DNA of 51,191 bases from Clostridium sp. Lineage in GTDB: Bacteria; Bacillota; Clostridia; Clostridiales; Clostridiaceae. A model generated the notes under the pieces. That model had not been told where the DNA came from and did not search any database. It saw nothing but the letters and a program-made list of their open reading frames with translations. The DNA lies in contig NZ_JAGHFX010000001.1 of NCBI RefSeq assembly GCF_017888565.1, positions 1 to 51,191 of the forward strand. Direction: 5' to 3'. Shown one piece after another: positions 37,061 through 45,573 of this stretch (its first letter is position 1; each line of letters opens with the position of its first letter). The translations under genes and the position numbers were made by a program.

Positions 37061-38221
37061 CTAATTCCATCTTGCCCTTATATATTCTCTTACTTTCTTA
37101 TCTAATTCAATTACATTTTCTAAAGTAATTTCATTTGATTTTTCATCTTTAAAGTATTCTAAAGCTTCTTCTATTATTTCTGCAACTTGTAAAAATTTTA
37201 TCTTTTCTTCTAATAGTAAAGCTACTGCTTCTTCATTAGCACCGTTTAATATACATGGTGCTAGCCCGCCCTCTCTTCCAGCTTTATAAGCAAGCTTTAA
37301 GCATTTAAAAGTTTCTAAGTCAGGTTTTTCAAAAGTTAGTGCTCCAATTTCATAAAAATTAAGTCTTTCTGCTATAGCATGTTTTCTTTCTTTTTTATTA
37401 ATTGCATATTGTATAGGTAACTTCATATCTGTTGATCCTAACTGAGCAATAACGCTTGCATCATTATATTCTACCATAGAATGAATTATACTTTGCGGAT
37501 GAACTACTACTTCTATGTTTTCATATGAACAATTAAATAAGAAATGTGCTTCAATAACTTCAAGTCCTTTATTCATAAGTGTTGCTGAATCTATAGATAT
37601 TTTTTGACCCATATTCCATTTTGGATGTTTTAATGCATCCTTTACAGTAACACTTTTTAAATATTCAGTATCCTTTCCTCTAAATGGTCCCCCTGAAGCT
37701 GTTAAAATAATTTTCTTTACATCTTTTTCAGTATACCCATTTAAGGCTTGGAATATAGCACTATGTTCTGAATCTACCGGCAGTATATCTACTCCCATTT
37801 CTTTTGCTTTTTTCATTACTAATTCGCCAGCTACAACTAAAGTTTCTTTATTAGCTAATGCTATATCTTTTTTTGCTTCGATGGCTTTTATAGTTGGTCT
37901 TAGCCCAATCATACCCACTACTGATGTTAAAACCATATCTATCTCATCTAAAGTAGCAATTTTTTCAAGACCTTCTATCCCCGAATAGACTTCTATCTTT
38001 AAATTGTTATCTAAGCAATATTTTTTTATAGCTTTTGAACTTTCATCATCCATCATGGCTACATACTTAGGATTAAATTCCTTTATTATTTCCTTAATCT
38101 TTTCAACAGATGAATTAGCACTTATACCTATAAGCTTAATTTCATTATTTGAGTTTCTTATCACATCCAAAGTTTGAGTGCCTATCGAGCCTGTAGCCCC
38201 TAAAATTGAAATGTTTTTCAT
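37061..38221 (-). CDS. dxr: 1-deoxy-D-xylulose 5-phosphate reductoisomerase
   Basis: Dxr converts DXP to MEP, the committed step of the non-mevalonate isoprenoid pathway that feeds undecaprenyl phosphate through uppS nearby. The 386-residue protein has the NADPH motif GATGSIGTQTLDV at residues 7-19, NKETLVVAGELV, the metal-binding VDSEHSAIFQ (about 150), TASGGPF and WNMGQKISIDSATLMNKGLE-type blocks (MGQKISIDSATLMNKG). It is normally directly downstream of cdsA; here a permease gene and a 380-base gap separate them. Confidence 0.96.
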   Translation of the reverse strand: MKNISILGATGSIGTQTLDVIRNSNNEIKLIGISANSSVEKIKEIIKEFNPKYVAMMDDESSKAIKKYCLDNNLKIEVYSGIEGLEKIATLDEIDMVLTSVVGMIGLRPTIKAIEAKKDIALANKETLVVAGELVMKKAKEMGVDILPVDSEHSAIFQALNGYTEKDVKKIILTASGGPFRGKDTEYLKSVTVKDALKHPKWNMGQKISIDSATLMNKGLEVIEAHFLFNCSYENIEVVVHPQSIIHSMVEYNDASVIAQLGSTDMKLPIQYAINKKERKHAIAERLNFYEIGALTFEKPDLETFKCLKLAYKAGREGGLAPCILNGANEEAVALLLEEKIKFLQVAEIIEEALEYFKDEKSNEITLENVIELDKKVREYIRARWN

Positions 38222-38244
38222 ACTTACCTCCTAGCATTTAGTAT

Positions 38245-39201
38245 TTAACTACTGTAAATCATATCTTTTGCAATTATACTGTAAATCGGACCTGCAATTA
38301 TACCAACAAATCCAAACATTTTTACCCCTACATAAATCGATACTATAACTATTAATGGATGAATCTCTAGCTTACTACTTAGAAATTTTGCCTCTAATAT
38401 TTCCCTAACAAACCTTTCTAACAAATATAACGAAATTAATCCAATTACTAATAAGTACCTCTTCATTATAATATTGTATATTATAATTGGCATAAAAACA
38501 ATTGTTGTTCCAACAAAAGGAAGTATATCTAAAATAGAACATAGACTTCCTAAAAAAATACTATTATGTATTCCAAGTATCTTAAATCCTAAAGTTATTA
38601 TAAAAGCACTTAATATTATCAATCTGACTTCTATTTTAAAAACTTCTTTTAAATTTTTTATTTTCTCCATAAAGTTATTTATAATTTCTTTAGGAAATAA
38701 GTTTTTTAGTAAATCATAAATTTTATTCTTATCTACCAATATAAAGTAATCTATTATATTTGCTAAGAAATAAGAAACAACTCCATCACCAGTCACAATC
38801 GCCCCTTGCATTATCATATTACTACTAAAGAATCCACTTAATGTTTGCAACATCTTGTTTAAGTCAAAATTTAAAAGTATTTTCATATTTTTAATAAATG
38901 CATCTACCTCTGACATATTATTTCTATAAAATTTATAAAATAAACTTAAAATTGTATTTCCGAAATAAAATATCATAATAAATATAAAAATATTTATTAT
39001 GAGTAGACTTAAGATTGCGCACATAGATTTCGGTAAATTAATTTTCACAAAAAATTTGTATACTGGTTGAGTTATTAAAATCATTATAACAACAATAATA
39101 AAGGGTTGAAAATAGTTTTTTATTAATATTGTAATTAATGAAATAATAATAAATGTAATTACTAAGTTTATTATTTTATTGTAAGTATCGTATAATTTCA
39201 T
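38245..39201 (-). CDS. AI-2E family (YtvI/PerM-like) membrane transporter
   Basis: The 318-residue protein is a polytopic membrane protein. Two helices at the N-terminus (about 12-50) and a third at 60-90 are followed by an amphipathic section (about 90-185) and a cluster of helices in the C-terminal half. The latter includes the family features GIHNSIFLGSLCSILDILPFVG and a GFVGIIAGPIYSI-like end, both typical of the AI-2E/UPF0118 family. Members include autoinducer-2 exporters and Na+/H+ antiporters, so the substrate is open. RBS AAGGAGT, 7 bases before the ATG. It lies 23 bases ahead of dxr, so the two are probably co-transcribed. Confidence 0.85.
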   Translation of the reverse strand: MKLYDTYNKIINLVITFIIISLITILIKNYFQPFIIVVIMILITQPVYKFFVKINLPKSMCAILSLLIINIFIFIMIFYFGNTILSLFYKFYRNNMSEVDAFIKNMKILLNFDLNKMLQTLSGFFSSNMIMQGAIVTGDGVVSYFLANIIDYFILVDKNKIYDLLKNLFPKEIINNFMEKIKNLKEVFKIEVRLIILSAFIITLGFKILGIHNSIFLGSLCSILDILPFVGTTIVFMPIIIYNIIMKRYLLVIGLISLYLLERFVREILEAKFLSSKLEIHPLIVIVSIYVGVKMFGFVGIIAGPIYSIIAKDMIYSS

Positions 39202-39222
39202 AATACTACTCCTTATTAACTC

Positions 39223-39313
39223 ATATATAAGTTGTACTAGAAACTATATTTAACTCAAATATATAACCAATTGAAAGCATTCAAATATATCTAGTATTAA
39301 GTAACTTATATAT
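39223..39313. repeat. Long inverted repeat upstream of the permease gene
   Basis: ATATATAAGTT (39223-39233) and AACTTATATAT (39303-39313) form perfect arms, with nested ACTAGA/TCTAGT inside. A further ATACTAGATAT copy lies at about 39370. The 39202-39499 interval holds these repeats, and I see no gene or clear promoter in it. Confidence 0.7.
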
Positions 39314-39499
39314 AAAAAAATTTAAATACTCATATGTTTTCAATCATAATATTTTACTTAACTTAATATACTAGATATTTAATATATTAGCATATTTAAA
39401 TTTACAGATTACTAATTGAAACATCAATACTATGATTATATTAATATTAATGCTAATACATACCTTACTCTTTCATAATATAAATTTATTTTAAACATG

Positions 39500-39533
39500 A
39501 AAAAGGTAGGGAATGGTTATCCCTACCTTTTTT
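39500..39533. terminator. cdsA terminator
   Basis: AAAAAGGTAGGGA and TCCCTACCTTTTT form a 13-bp stem with T-runs on both strands. It lies 51 bases past the cdsA stop. Confidence 0.92.
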
Positions 39534-39584
39534 AAATTGATAAATTGTATATATTCTAAATATTTGATCTTATAGTACTTTCAT

Positions 39585-40379
39585 CTAAATTCCTACTATG
39601 AAAGTTAGGTAATAAAAAACTACAGCTGAATTAAATAATATAGAATCAAATCTGTCTAAAATCCCGCCATGTCCAGGTATTAAATTACTATAATCTTTAA
39701 TTCCCACATATCTTTTTACAGATGATGCGACTAAATCGCCAAACTGACCCATTATTCCACATAATGCACCTATTAAAAAGAAATGAATTATTGAAACTTC
39801 AGGTACATAGTTACCAATTATTAATCCATATATTCCACATCCAATAGTGCTTCCTAAGAATCCACCTACCGAACCAGCAACAGTCTTTTTAGGACTCACT
39901 TCTGGGCAAAGCTTTCTTTTCCCTAAATACTTACCTGCATAATATGCAGTTGTATCTGCAATCCAAGATCCTAAGAAAATTAACCATACTAAATACTCGC
40001 CACCAACTTTACTATTTACTATAGGTATAAAGCTAAATAGCACACCTACATATAAAAAACCTAATAAAGTTATTGAAACATCAATAAATGTATATTTTAA
40101 ATTTATAATAGGTATAATTAGTAAAACTATAGCCGCAAGAACTATAATATACATAATTTCTTCAAAGTTATTTCCTCTTAAATAAAAAATTACTAAAAGT
40201 ACATACCCTACTATAGGTACCGGCTTAAACTTCTTTTCTTTTAATGCCTTATAAAATTCATATAAACCACATACTGAAATAACTATTGTAAAAGACTTAA
40301 GCCAAATTCCACCTAGTAAAATAAAGAGTATAAATGGAGCTATTATAGCTGCTCCTAAATATCTACTATTTAACTTCAT
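39585..40379 (-). CDS. cdsA: Phosphatidate cytidylyltransferase
   Basis: CdsA makes CDP-diacylglycerol from phosphatidic acid and CTP, the precursor used by PgsA elsewhere in this window. The 264-residue protein has about seven membrane helices and the C-terminal signature S-x-x-K-R-x...K-D-x-x...P-G-H-G-G-x-x-D-R-x-D (SSVKRYVGIKDYSNLIPGHG, then GILDRFDS). A pair SPKKTVAGSVGG near residue 165 is also typical. It follows uppS by 16 bases. Confidence 0.95.
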   Translation of the reverse strand: MKLNSRYLGAAIIAPFILFILLGGIWLKSFTIVISVCGLYEFYKALKEKKFKPVPIVGYVLLVIFYLRGNNFEEIMYIIVLAAIVLLIIPIINLKYTFIDVSITLLGFLYVGVLFSFIPIVNSKVGGEYLVWLIFLGSWIADTTAYYAGKYLGKRKLCPEVSPKKTVAGSVGGFLGSTIGCGIYGLIIGNYVPEVSIIHFFLIGALCGIMGQFGDLVASSVKRYVGIKDYSNLIPGHGGILDRFDSILFNSAVVFYYLTFIVGI

Positions 40380-40395
40380 TTTTCCACCTCAACTA

Positions 40396-41157
40396 TTATA
40401 CTCCCCCATATCTCCTATCTCTATGCTGATAATCATATATGGCTTTATGTAAGTGTTCTTCATTAAAATCTGGCCAACATACATTGGAATACCAAAATTC
40501 TGAATAAGCACATTGCCATAATAAAAAATTGCTAATTCTTTGTTCACCTGAAGGTCTTATAATTAAATCTGGATCTGGCATATTATTGGTATATAAATAT
40601 TTTTCAAATACTTCTTCATTAATATCATTTATATTTATTTTTCCCTTTTTAGCCTCTTCTGATACCATCTTAACTGCTCTTATTATCTCATCTCTACCAC
40701 CATAATTGAAAGCTATATTTAATACTATTCCATTATTGTTTCTAGTTATATTTATTGCTTCATTAACTTCCTTTTGAGCCTCAATTGGTAACTTATTTAT
40801 ATCACCCAAAATTCTAATCACAACACCATTCCTATTTAATTCAGCTAATTCACTTCTTAAATATTCAACAAGCAATTTCATAAGTGCAGAAACTTCATCA
40901 TCCGGCCTCTTCCAATTTTCAGTTGAAAATGCATATAAAGTCAAGTATTTTATTCCTAATATATGAGCTTCTTTTATTACTCTTCTTATAGTTTCAACAC
41001 CAGCTTTATGCCCCATAGTTCTTGGAAGCTTTCTTTGCTTAGCCCACCTTCCATTACCATCCATGATTATAGCTATATGTTTAGGTATATTTTCTTTATC
41101 TAAAACTATTTCTTCTTTATTAATTTTGTTTTTACTAGTTTTAAAAATATCTAACAT
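40396..41157 (-). CDS. uppS: Isoprenyl transferase (undecaprenyl diphosphate synthase)
   Basis: UppS condenses isopentenyl units on farnesyl diphosphate to make the C55 lipid carrier for cell-wall synthesis. The 253-residue protein has the P-loop-like IIMDGNGRWAKQR with catalytic D33, GHKAGVETIRR, LYAFSTENWKRP, NYGGRDEI and PDLIIRPSGEQRISNFLLWQ (given in part: PDLIIRPSGEQRIS). A 20-residue charged N-terminal extension precedes the core. GGAGGG lies 9 bases before the ATG. It follows frr, but a strong terminator fills the 55-base gap. Confidence 0.95.
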   Translation of the reverse strand: MLDIFKTSKNKINKEEIVLDKENIPKHIAIIMDGNGRWAKQRKLPRTMGHKAGVETIRRVIKEAHILGIKYLTLYAFSTENWKRPDDEVSALMKLLVEYLRSELAELNRNGVVIRILGDINKLPIEAQKEVNEAINITRNNNGIVLNIAFNYGGRDEIIRAVKMVSEEAKKGKININDINEEVFEKYLYTNNMPDPDLIIRPSGEQRISNFLLWQCAYSEFWYSNVCWPDFNEEHLHKAIYDYQHRDRRYGGV

Positions 41158-41189
41158 ATTTATGTTCCCTCCACCATTACTAATATGGA

Positions 41190-41214
41190 AAAAAACCTGC
41201 TAAAGGCAGGTTTT
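41190..41214 (-). terminator. frr terminator / possible attenuator before uppS
   Basis: On the minus strand AAAACCTGC and GCAGGTTTT form a stem with a 5-base loop, followed by TTTTTCC. It overlaps the frr stop codon and ends only 33 bases before the uppS start. Confidence 0.9.
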
Positions 41215-41770
41215 AAATTGACATAATCTCTTTTTCTTTTGCCACAATTATTGTATCTACTTCTTTAACGAAAGAATCTATTATTTTTTGAACTTTTTCT
41301 TCTGAATTTTTAAGTTCATCTTCAGTTATTTCTCCATCTTTCTTTAATGCTTTAATTTTATCATTAGCTTCTCTTCTGATAGATCTTAAAGCAACTTTTG
41401 CTTCTTCACCTGTTTTCTTAACATTTTTAACAAGATTCCTTCTTGTTTCTTCTGTTAATTCTGGAACTACTAATCTAATTACACTACCATCATTTGATGG
41501 GTTTATTCCTAAATCTGAAGTAAGTATAGCTTTTTCGATTTCTTTCATTAAACTTTTTTCCCAAGGTGAAATTACTAAAACTCTTGGTTCTGGTGCTGAA
41601 ATATTAGCTACTTGATTTAATGGACATGGGCTACCGTAGTAATCAACTTGTATTCTATCAAGCATTGTTGGGTTAGCTCTACCAGCTCTCATAGTTGAAA
41701 GATCAGATTTTAATACAGAAATAGTTTTTTTCATTTTTTCTTCTGCTTTTTGAATAATATCCTTAATCAT
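41213..41770 (-). CDS. frr: Ribosome recycling factor
   Basis: RRF, with EF-G, splits the ribosome after termination. The 185-residue product is standard length with the family blocks [42 protein letters not shown], and the C-terminal [22 protein letters not shown] segment ([18 protein letters not shown]). It follows pyrH by 9 bases, with the ribosome site AGGAGGT overlapping the pyrH 3' region. It is the last gene before the intrinsic terminator. Confidence 0.97.
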   Translation of the reverse strand: MIKDIIQKAEEKMKKTISVLKSDLSTMRAGRANPTMLDRIQVDYYGSPCPLNQVANISAPEPRVLVISPWEKSLMKEIEKAILTSDLGINPSNDGSVIRLVVPELTEETRRNLVKNVKKTGEEAKVALRSIRREANDKIKALKKDGEITEDELKNSEEKVQKIIDSFVKEVDTIIVAKEKEIMSI

Positions 41771-41779
41771 AAAAACCTC

Positions 41780-42496
41780 CTATTTTTTAGATGAAACTAA
41801 CGTTCCTATTTTTTCACCAGAAATAGCTCTTTTTATATTTCCTGGTTCTTCTAATCCAAATACTAAGATTGGAATATTGTTATCCATGCACAATGAAGTT
41901 GCAGTTGAATCCATTACTTGTAATCCTTTTTCAAGCACTTCTATATAAGTAAGTGTATCATATTTTTTAGCATCTGAGTACTTATATGGATCTTTATCAT
42001 AAACACCATCAACTTTTTTAGCTAAAAGTATAACATCTGCCTCAATTTCTGCTGCTCTTAAAGCCGCTGTAGTATCAGTTGAAAAATATGGATTTCCTGT
42101 TCCTGCTGCAAATATAACTACTCTACCTTTTTCTAAATGTCTTACTGCTCTTCTTCTTATAAATGGTTCAGCAATTTCTTTCATTTCTATAGCAGTTTGA
42201 ACTCTTGTCATTACTCCATTTTGTTCAAGTGAATCTTGAAGAGCTAAAGCATTTATACATGTAGCAAGCATTCCCATATGATCTGCTTGTGATCTATCCA
42301 TTCCTTCTCCACTTCTTCCTCTCCAGATGTTTCCTCCACCTACTACTAATCCTACTTCTATTCCCATTTCTACTAAATCTTTAACTTCTAATGTAATTCT
42401 TTTTATTATATCAAAATCAAACCCAAATCCATTTACCCCTGCTAAAGCTTCTCCTGAAACCTTAAGAATTACTCTCTTATATTGACATTTTTCCAT
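41780..42496 (-). CDS. pyrH: UMP kinase
   Basis: PyrH phosphorylates UMP to UDP and belongs to the amino-acid-kinase fold. The ATG at 42494-42496 after GGAGGTAC gives 238 residues; the longer start five codons upstream is in the ribosome site. Blocks: [41 protein letters not shown] and [19 protein letters not shown]. Bacterial enzymes of this class are hexameric, GTP-activated and UTP-inhibited. It lies in the conserved rpsB-tsf-pyrH-frr order, after a terminator-like hairpin following tsf. Confidence 0.96.
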   Translation of the reverse strand: MEKCQYKRVILKVSGEALAGVNGFGFDFDIIKRITLEVKDLVEMGIEVGLVVGGGNIWRGRSGEGMDRSQADHMGMLATCINALALQDSLEQNGVMTRVQTAIEMKEIAEPFIRRRAVRHLEKGRVVIFAAGTGNPYFSTDTTAALRAAEIEADVILLAKKVDGVYDKDPYKYSDAKKYDTLTYIEVLEKGLQVMDSTATSLCMDNNIPILVFGLEEPGNIKRAISGEKIGTLVSSKK

Positions 42497-42532
42497 TCTT
42501 AGTACCTCCATATATTATTTGGTTACTTCCTA

Positions 42533-42557
42533 AAAAAAGAGAACACATATGTGTCCT
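42533..42557 (-). terminator. Hairpin with T-run between tsf and pyrH
   Basis: On the minus strand AGGACACAT and ATGTGTTCT pair (one G-U) and are followed by seven Ts after CTC. It lies 8 bases past the tsf stop. It may lower expression of pyrH-frr relative to rpsB-tsf. Confidence 0.7.
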
Positions 42558-42565
42558 CCTTTGTA

Positions 42566-43477
42566 TTACTTAGTCATCTTAGCTACTTCTTCTGCGAAGT
42601 TATCTTCTGCTTTTTCGATACCTTCTCCTCTTTCGAATCTTACAAACTTATTGATAGTTATAGGAGAACCAACTTCCTTTGATTTTTCTTGAAGGTATTT
42701 GCTTATGCTCTTATCGCCATCTTTAACCCATGCTTGATCTAAAAGACAAACTTCTTTGTAGTATTTTTGAATTCTTCCCATTACCATTTTTTCAACTATG
42801 TTTTCTGGTTTTCCTTCATTTAAAGCTTGAACTCTATAGATTTCTTTTTCTTTTTCTAAAGATTCTTGATCTACATCTTCTCTGCTTAAGAATGTTGGGT
42901 TAGCAGCAGCAACTTGCATACAAACGTCTTTTGCTACTTCTGTTAAAACAGCAGTATTATCAGCATCGCATCCTAATTCAACAACAACACCGATTCTTCC
43001 ACCACCGTGGATGTAACTTTCAACTACACCATTTGCTACAGCAAACTTGTTGAATCTTCTTACAGTCATATTTTCACCTAACTTAGCTATTAAAGCAGTA
43101 AGTGCTTCTGAAACTGTATTTTCAGCATCATATTTTTCAGCAACAAATTCTTCTACAGTTGTAGCAGAAGTTGTAGATGCCATTTGAGCTAATCTATCTG
43201 CAAAATTCACAAATTCTTCATTAGCAGCAACGAAGTCTGTTTCACAGTTTAACTCAACTATACCTGCTGATTTCTTATCTTCAGATATGTAAGTTTTTAC
43301 TATACCTTCAGCAGCAACTCTTCCTGCTTTCTTAGCAGCAGCAGCAAGACCCTTTTCTCTTAATATTTCAATAGCTTTTTCCATATCTCCTTGAGCTTCT
43401 GTTAAAGCCTTTTTGCAGTCCATCATTCCTGCACCAGTTTTTTCTCTTAATTCTTTAACTGATTGAGCAGTTATCAT
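42566..43477 (-). CDS. tsf: Elongation factor Ts
   Basis: EF-Ts recycles EF-Tu by exchanging GDP for GTP. The 303-residue protein has the N-terminal UBA-like domain ([22 protein letters not shown], residues 7-28), the core domains with [15 protein letters not shown] (about 75) and [13 protein letters not shown] (about 157), and a coiled-coil region. Its length is normal. AGGAGG lies before the ATG. It is paired with rpsB, whose 3' hairpin occupies most of the 84-base gap. Confidence 0.97.
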   Translation of the reverse strand: MITAQSVKELREKTGAGMMDCKKALTEAQGDMEKAIEILREKGLAAAAKKAGRVAAEGIVKTYISEDKKSAGIVELNCETDFVAANEEFVNFADRLAQMASTTSATTVEEFVAEKYDAENTVSEALTALIAKLGENMTVRRFNKFAVANGVVESYIHGGGRIGVVVELGCDADNTAVLTEVAKDVCMQVAAANPTFLSREDVDQESLEKEKEIYRVQALNEGKPENIVEKMVMGRIQKYYKEVCLLDQAWVKDGDKSISKYLQEKSKEVGSPITINKFVRFERGEGIEKAEDNFAEEVAKMTK

Positions 43478-43522
43478 AATGTAAATTCCTCCTAACTTAA
43501 TGTAAACCTTATTATTTAGGTC

Positions 43523-43550
43523 AAAAGGTAAATGAGTTAACTCACCTACC
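43523..43550 (-). terminator. Hairpin between rpsB and tsf
   Basis: On the minus strand GGTAGGTGAG (43541-43550) pairs with CTCATTTACC (43527-43536), two G-U pairs included, followed by TTTTGACC. It is a likely partial terminator that would set the S2 to EF-Ts ratio. Confidence 0.6.
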
Positions 43551-43561
43551 CTTTAATTTTA

Positions 43562-44263
43562 TTACTCAGCTAATTGTTCGCCTTGTCTTCCTTCGATTAT
43601 ACCATCAGCAATTTTAGCAGTTATTAATTTAACAGCTCTGATTGCATCATCGTTTCCTGGAATTACGTAATCAACTTCTTCTGGATCACAGTTAGTATCA
43701 ACTATACCTACTACTGGTATTCCTAATATCTTAGCTTCTGAAATAGCGTTCTTTTCTTTTCTTGGATCAACTACAAATATAGCACCTATGTTAGTAGAAT
43801 CTAAGTTCTTAATTCCACCTAAGTTCTTTTCTAGTTTTTCCATTTCGCCTCTTAACTTTATAACTTCTTTCTTTGGTAAAACTTCAAATGTACCATCTTC
43901 TTCCATAGTCTTTAAAGTTTCTAATCTGTTAATTCTTGTTTTGATAGTTTTGAAGTTTGTTAACATACCACCTAACCATCTATTATTAACAAAGTGCATA
44001 TTTGATCTTATTGCTTCTTCTTCGATAGCTTCTTGAGCTTGTTTCTTAGTTCCTACAAATAAAATCTCTTTTCCTTCTGCAGCTACTTCCTTTATGAAGT
44101 TATAAGCTTCATCTACTTTCTTAACTGTCTTTTGAAGATCTATTATATATATTCCATTTCTTTCTGTGAATATATAAGGAGCCATCTTAGGGTTCCATCT
44201 TCTTGTTTGGTGTCCAAAGTGTACACCTGCTTCTAATAATTGTTTCATTGATATAACTGACAT
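43562..44263 (-). CDS. rpsB: 30S ribosomal protein S2
   Basis: S2 joins the 30S subunit late and is needed for initiation. The 233-residue product matches the family: [22 protein letters not shown] at the N-terminus, [63 protein letters not shown], and the signature [19 protein letters not shown]. The ribosome site CAGGAGGT precedes the ATG. It is the first gene of rpsB-tsf-pyrH-frr, with its own promoter. Confidence 0.98.
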   Translation of the reverse strand: MSVISMKQLLEAGVHFGHQTRRWNPKMAPYIFTERNGIYIIDLQKTVKKVDEAYNFIKEVAAEGKEILFVGTKKQAQEAIEEEAIRSNMHFVNNRWLGGMLTNFKTIKTRINRLETLKTMEEDGTFEVLPKKEVIKLRGEMEKLEKNLGGIKNLDSTNIGAIFVVDPRKEKNAISEAKILGIPVVGIVDTNCDPEEVDYVIPGNDDAIRAVKLITAKIADGIIEGRQGEQLAE

Positions 44264-44362
44264 TCTGTTACCTCCTGGTTTTTTCCTCCATTACCTTCTT
44301 ATAAAGTTTCCTTAAATAAGGCACCGTCTTTATAAATCTAATAATGTGTGTATTTATTTACC
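44264..44362 (-). promoter_or_regulatory. rpsB 5' leader, candidate S2 autoregulatory region
   Basis: Roughly 100 bases of leader on the minus strand include GACGGTGCCTTATTTAAGGAA and a second purine-rich AATGGAGG upstream of the true AGGAGGT site. rpsB is autoregulated through its leader in several bacteria. Assignment here rests on position and the GC-richer, hairpin-capable GCCTTATTTAAGG; no known family was verified. Confidence 0.4.
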
Positions 44363-44368
44363 TTAGTT

Positions 44369-44397
44369 AGTATAACATAAGCTAAATGTAGTAGCAA
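44369..44397 (-). promoter_or_regulatory. Promoter for rpsB operon
   Basis: On the minus strand TTGCTA (44392-44397) and TATACT (44369-44374) are 17 bases apart with an extended TGT before the -10. The 44398-44553 stretch upstream is AT-rich and holds nothing else I recognise. Confidence 0.75.
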
Positions 44398-44553
44398 CAT
44401 TTTTTTCATCTAAAAATCAATAAATGTAAAATTAAATACTTTTTACATCATAAGAAAATTCAATCTATTTTTCCTATTTTTTATTTTATAAAACTTTTTC
44501 TATTATTATTAAATATTTTTATATATAATATTATAACTTTTCTTATAAATTCT

Positions 44554-44590
44554 AAAAGCGCCAGATTACAACAAGTAACTTGACGCTTTT
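44554..44590 (-). terminator. codY terminator
   Basis: On the minus strand AAAAGCGTCA and TGGCGCTTTT pair over 10 bp (one G-U), starting 9 bases past the codY stop. The tail beyond the stem is T-poor. Confidence 0.75.
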
Positions 44591-44598
44591 AGTTTATG

Positions 44599-45375
44599 TT
44601 AATTTATCTTTTTTAATTCATCTAGTAGCTTTTCATTTAATATCTTTATATGTGTTCCCTTCATTCCAAGAGACCTTGACTCTATTACCCCTGCACTTTC
44701 AAACTTTCTAAGTGCATTAACTATAACACTTCTTGTTATTCCAACTTTATCAGCTATTTTTGATGCAACTAGTAATCCTTCGTTTCCTTCTAACTCACCA
44801 AAAATATGTTCAACAGCTTCAAGCTCAGAATAAGATAAAGTTCCTATAGCTAATTGTACAACTGCTTTCTTTCTTGCTTCATCTTCTATTTCTAATTGCT
44901 TTGATCTTAATATTTCCATACCTACTATAGTTGCACTATATTCAGCTAAAACTAAATCTTCGTCTGTAAATTCTTCACCAAATCTTGCAAGAATTAAAGT
45001 ACCAAGTCTTTCTCTATTTCCGATTATAGGAACTATTGTACTAATCTTATCTTCCATAATACAATTTCCTTGATTTTCAAAAACACATATCCCTTTATTA
45101 GCTAAATTAGCAATACTTTCATGAACATTTAATAAATTATCATTATACTCTTTTGGAAATCTCTTTTCATCTATAACTTGATTTTTCATAACATCACATT
45201 CAAAACTTTTTGAAAATGAATATCCAAGAATCTTGCCTTTTCTGCTTGCCACATAGACATTACATAATAATACTTCGCTTAATAAAGAGCATATGTCTTC
45301 AAATGCTACAGGATCTGTACCGGATTTTTGCAGTATTTTATTCAACATTCTTGTCTTATTTAATAATGATGACAT
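44599..45375 (-). CDS. codY: GTP- and branched-chain amino acid-sensing transcriptional repressor CodY
   Basis: CodY represses starvation genes while GTP and isoleucine, leucine and valine are plentiful; in clostridia it also controls toxins and sporulation. The 258-residue protein has the N-terminal GAF ligand domain (about 1-155, [17 protein letters not shown] and [18 protein letters not shown]), a linker helix, and the winged helix-turn-helix ([34 protein letters not shown], in part: [18 protein letters not shown], about 210-228). AGGAGGA lies before the ATG. Its own leader carries CodY boxes, supporting autorepression. It lies between rpsB and topA; the Bacillus neighbours clpQ, clpY and xerC are absent here. 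Confidence 0.96.
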   Translation of the reverse strand: MSSLLNKTRMLNKILQKSGTDPVAFEDICSLLSEVLLCNVYVASRKGKILGYSFSKSFECDVMKNQVIDEKRFPKEYNDNLLNVHESIANLANKGICVFENQGNCIMEDKISTIVPIIGNRERLGTLILARFGEEFTDEDLVLAEYSATIVGMEILRSKQLEIEDEARKKAVVQLAIGTLSYSELEAVEHIFGELEGNEGLLVASKIADKVGITRSVIVNALRKFESAGVIESRSLGMKGTHIKILNEKLLDELKKIN

Positions 45376-45404
45376 CCCATCTTCCTCCTATAAAAAGCCT
45401 GTTA

Positions 45405-45419
45405 AATTTTTTGAAAATT
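45405..45419 (-). promoter_or_regulatory. CodY box in the codY leader
   Basis: AATTTTTTGAAAATT differs from the CodY consensus AATTTTCWGAAAATT at one position. It lies 30 bases before the codY ATG, downstream of the promoter, where binding would act as a roadblock. Confidence 0.7.
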
Positions 45420-45431
45420 TAAAATTCATTA

Positions 45432-45446
45432 AATTTTCTCAAAACA
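45432..45446 (-). promoter_or_regulatory. Second, weaker CodY-like box
   Basis: AATTTTCTCAAAACA matches the CodY consensus with three mismatches, 12 bases from the better box and just after the expected transcript start. Tandem or overlapping boxes are usual for strong CodY control. Confidence 0.45.
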
Positions 45447-45462
45447 TCTTAATTACTTATTT

Positions 45463-45491
45463 ATACTAACATAGGAAGTACTTATTTTCAA
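45463..45491 (-). promoter_or_regulatory. Promoter for codY
   Basis: On the minus strand TTGAAA (45486-45491) and TAGTAT (45463-45468) are 17 bases apart, with an extended TGT before the -10. The leader to the ATG is about 80 bases. Confidence 0.65.
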
Positions 45492-45573
45492 CAAATTTTT
45501 TACGCTTTTCGACATTACACTTGAAAAATTGCTTATTTTAATACTTTATTAAACTGTAATTGATTTCTATTTA

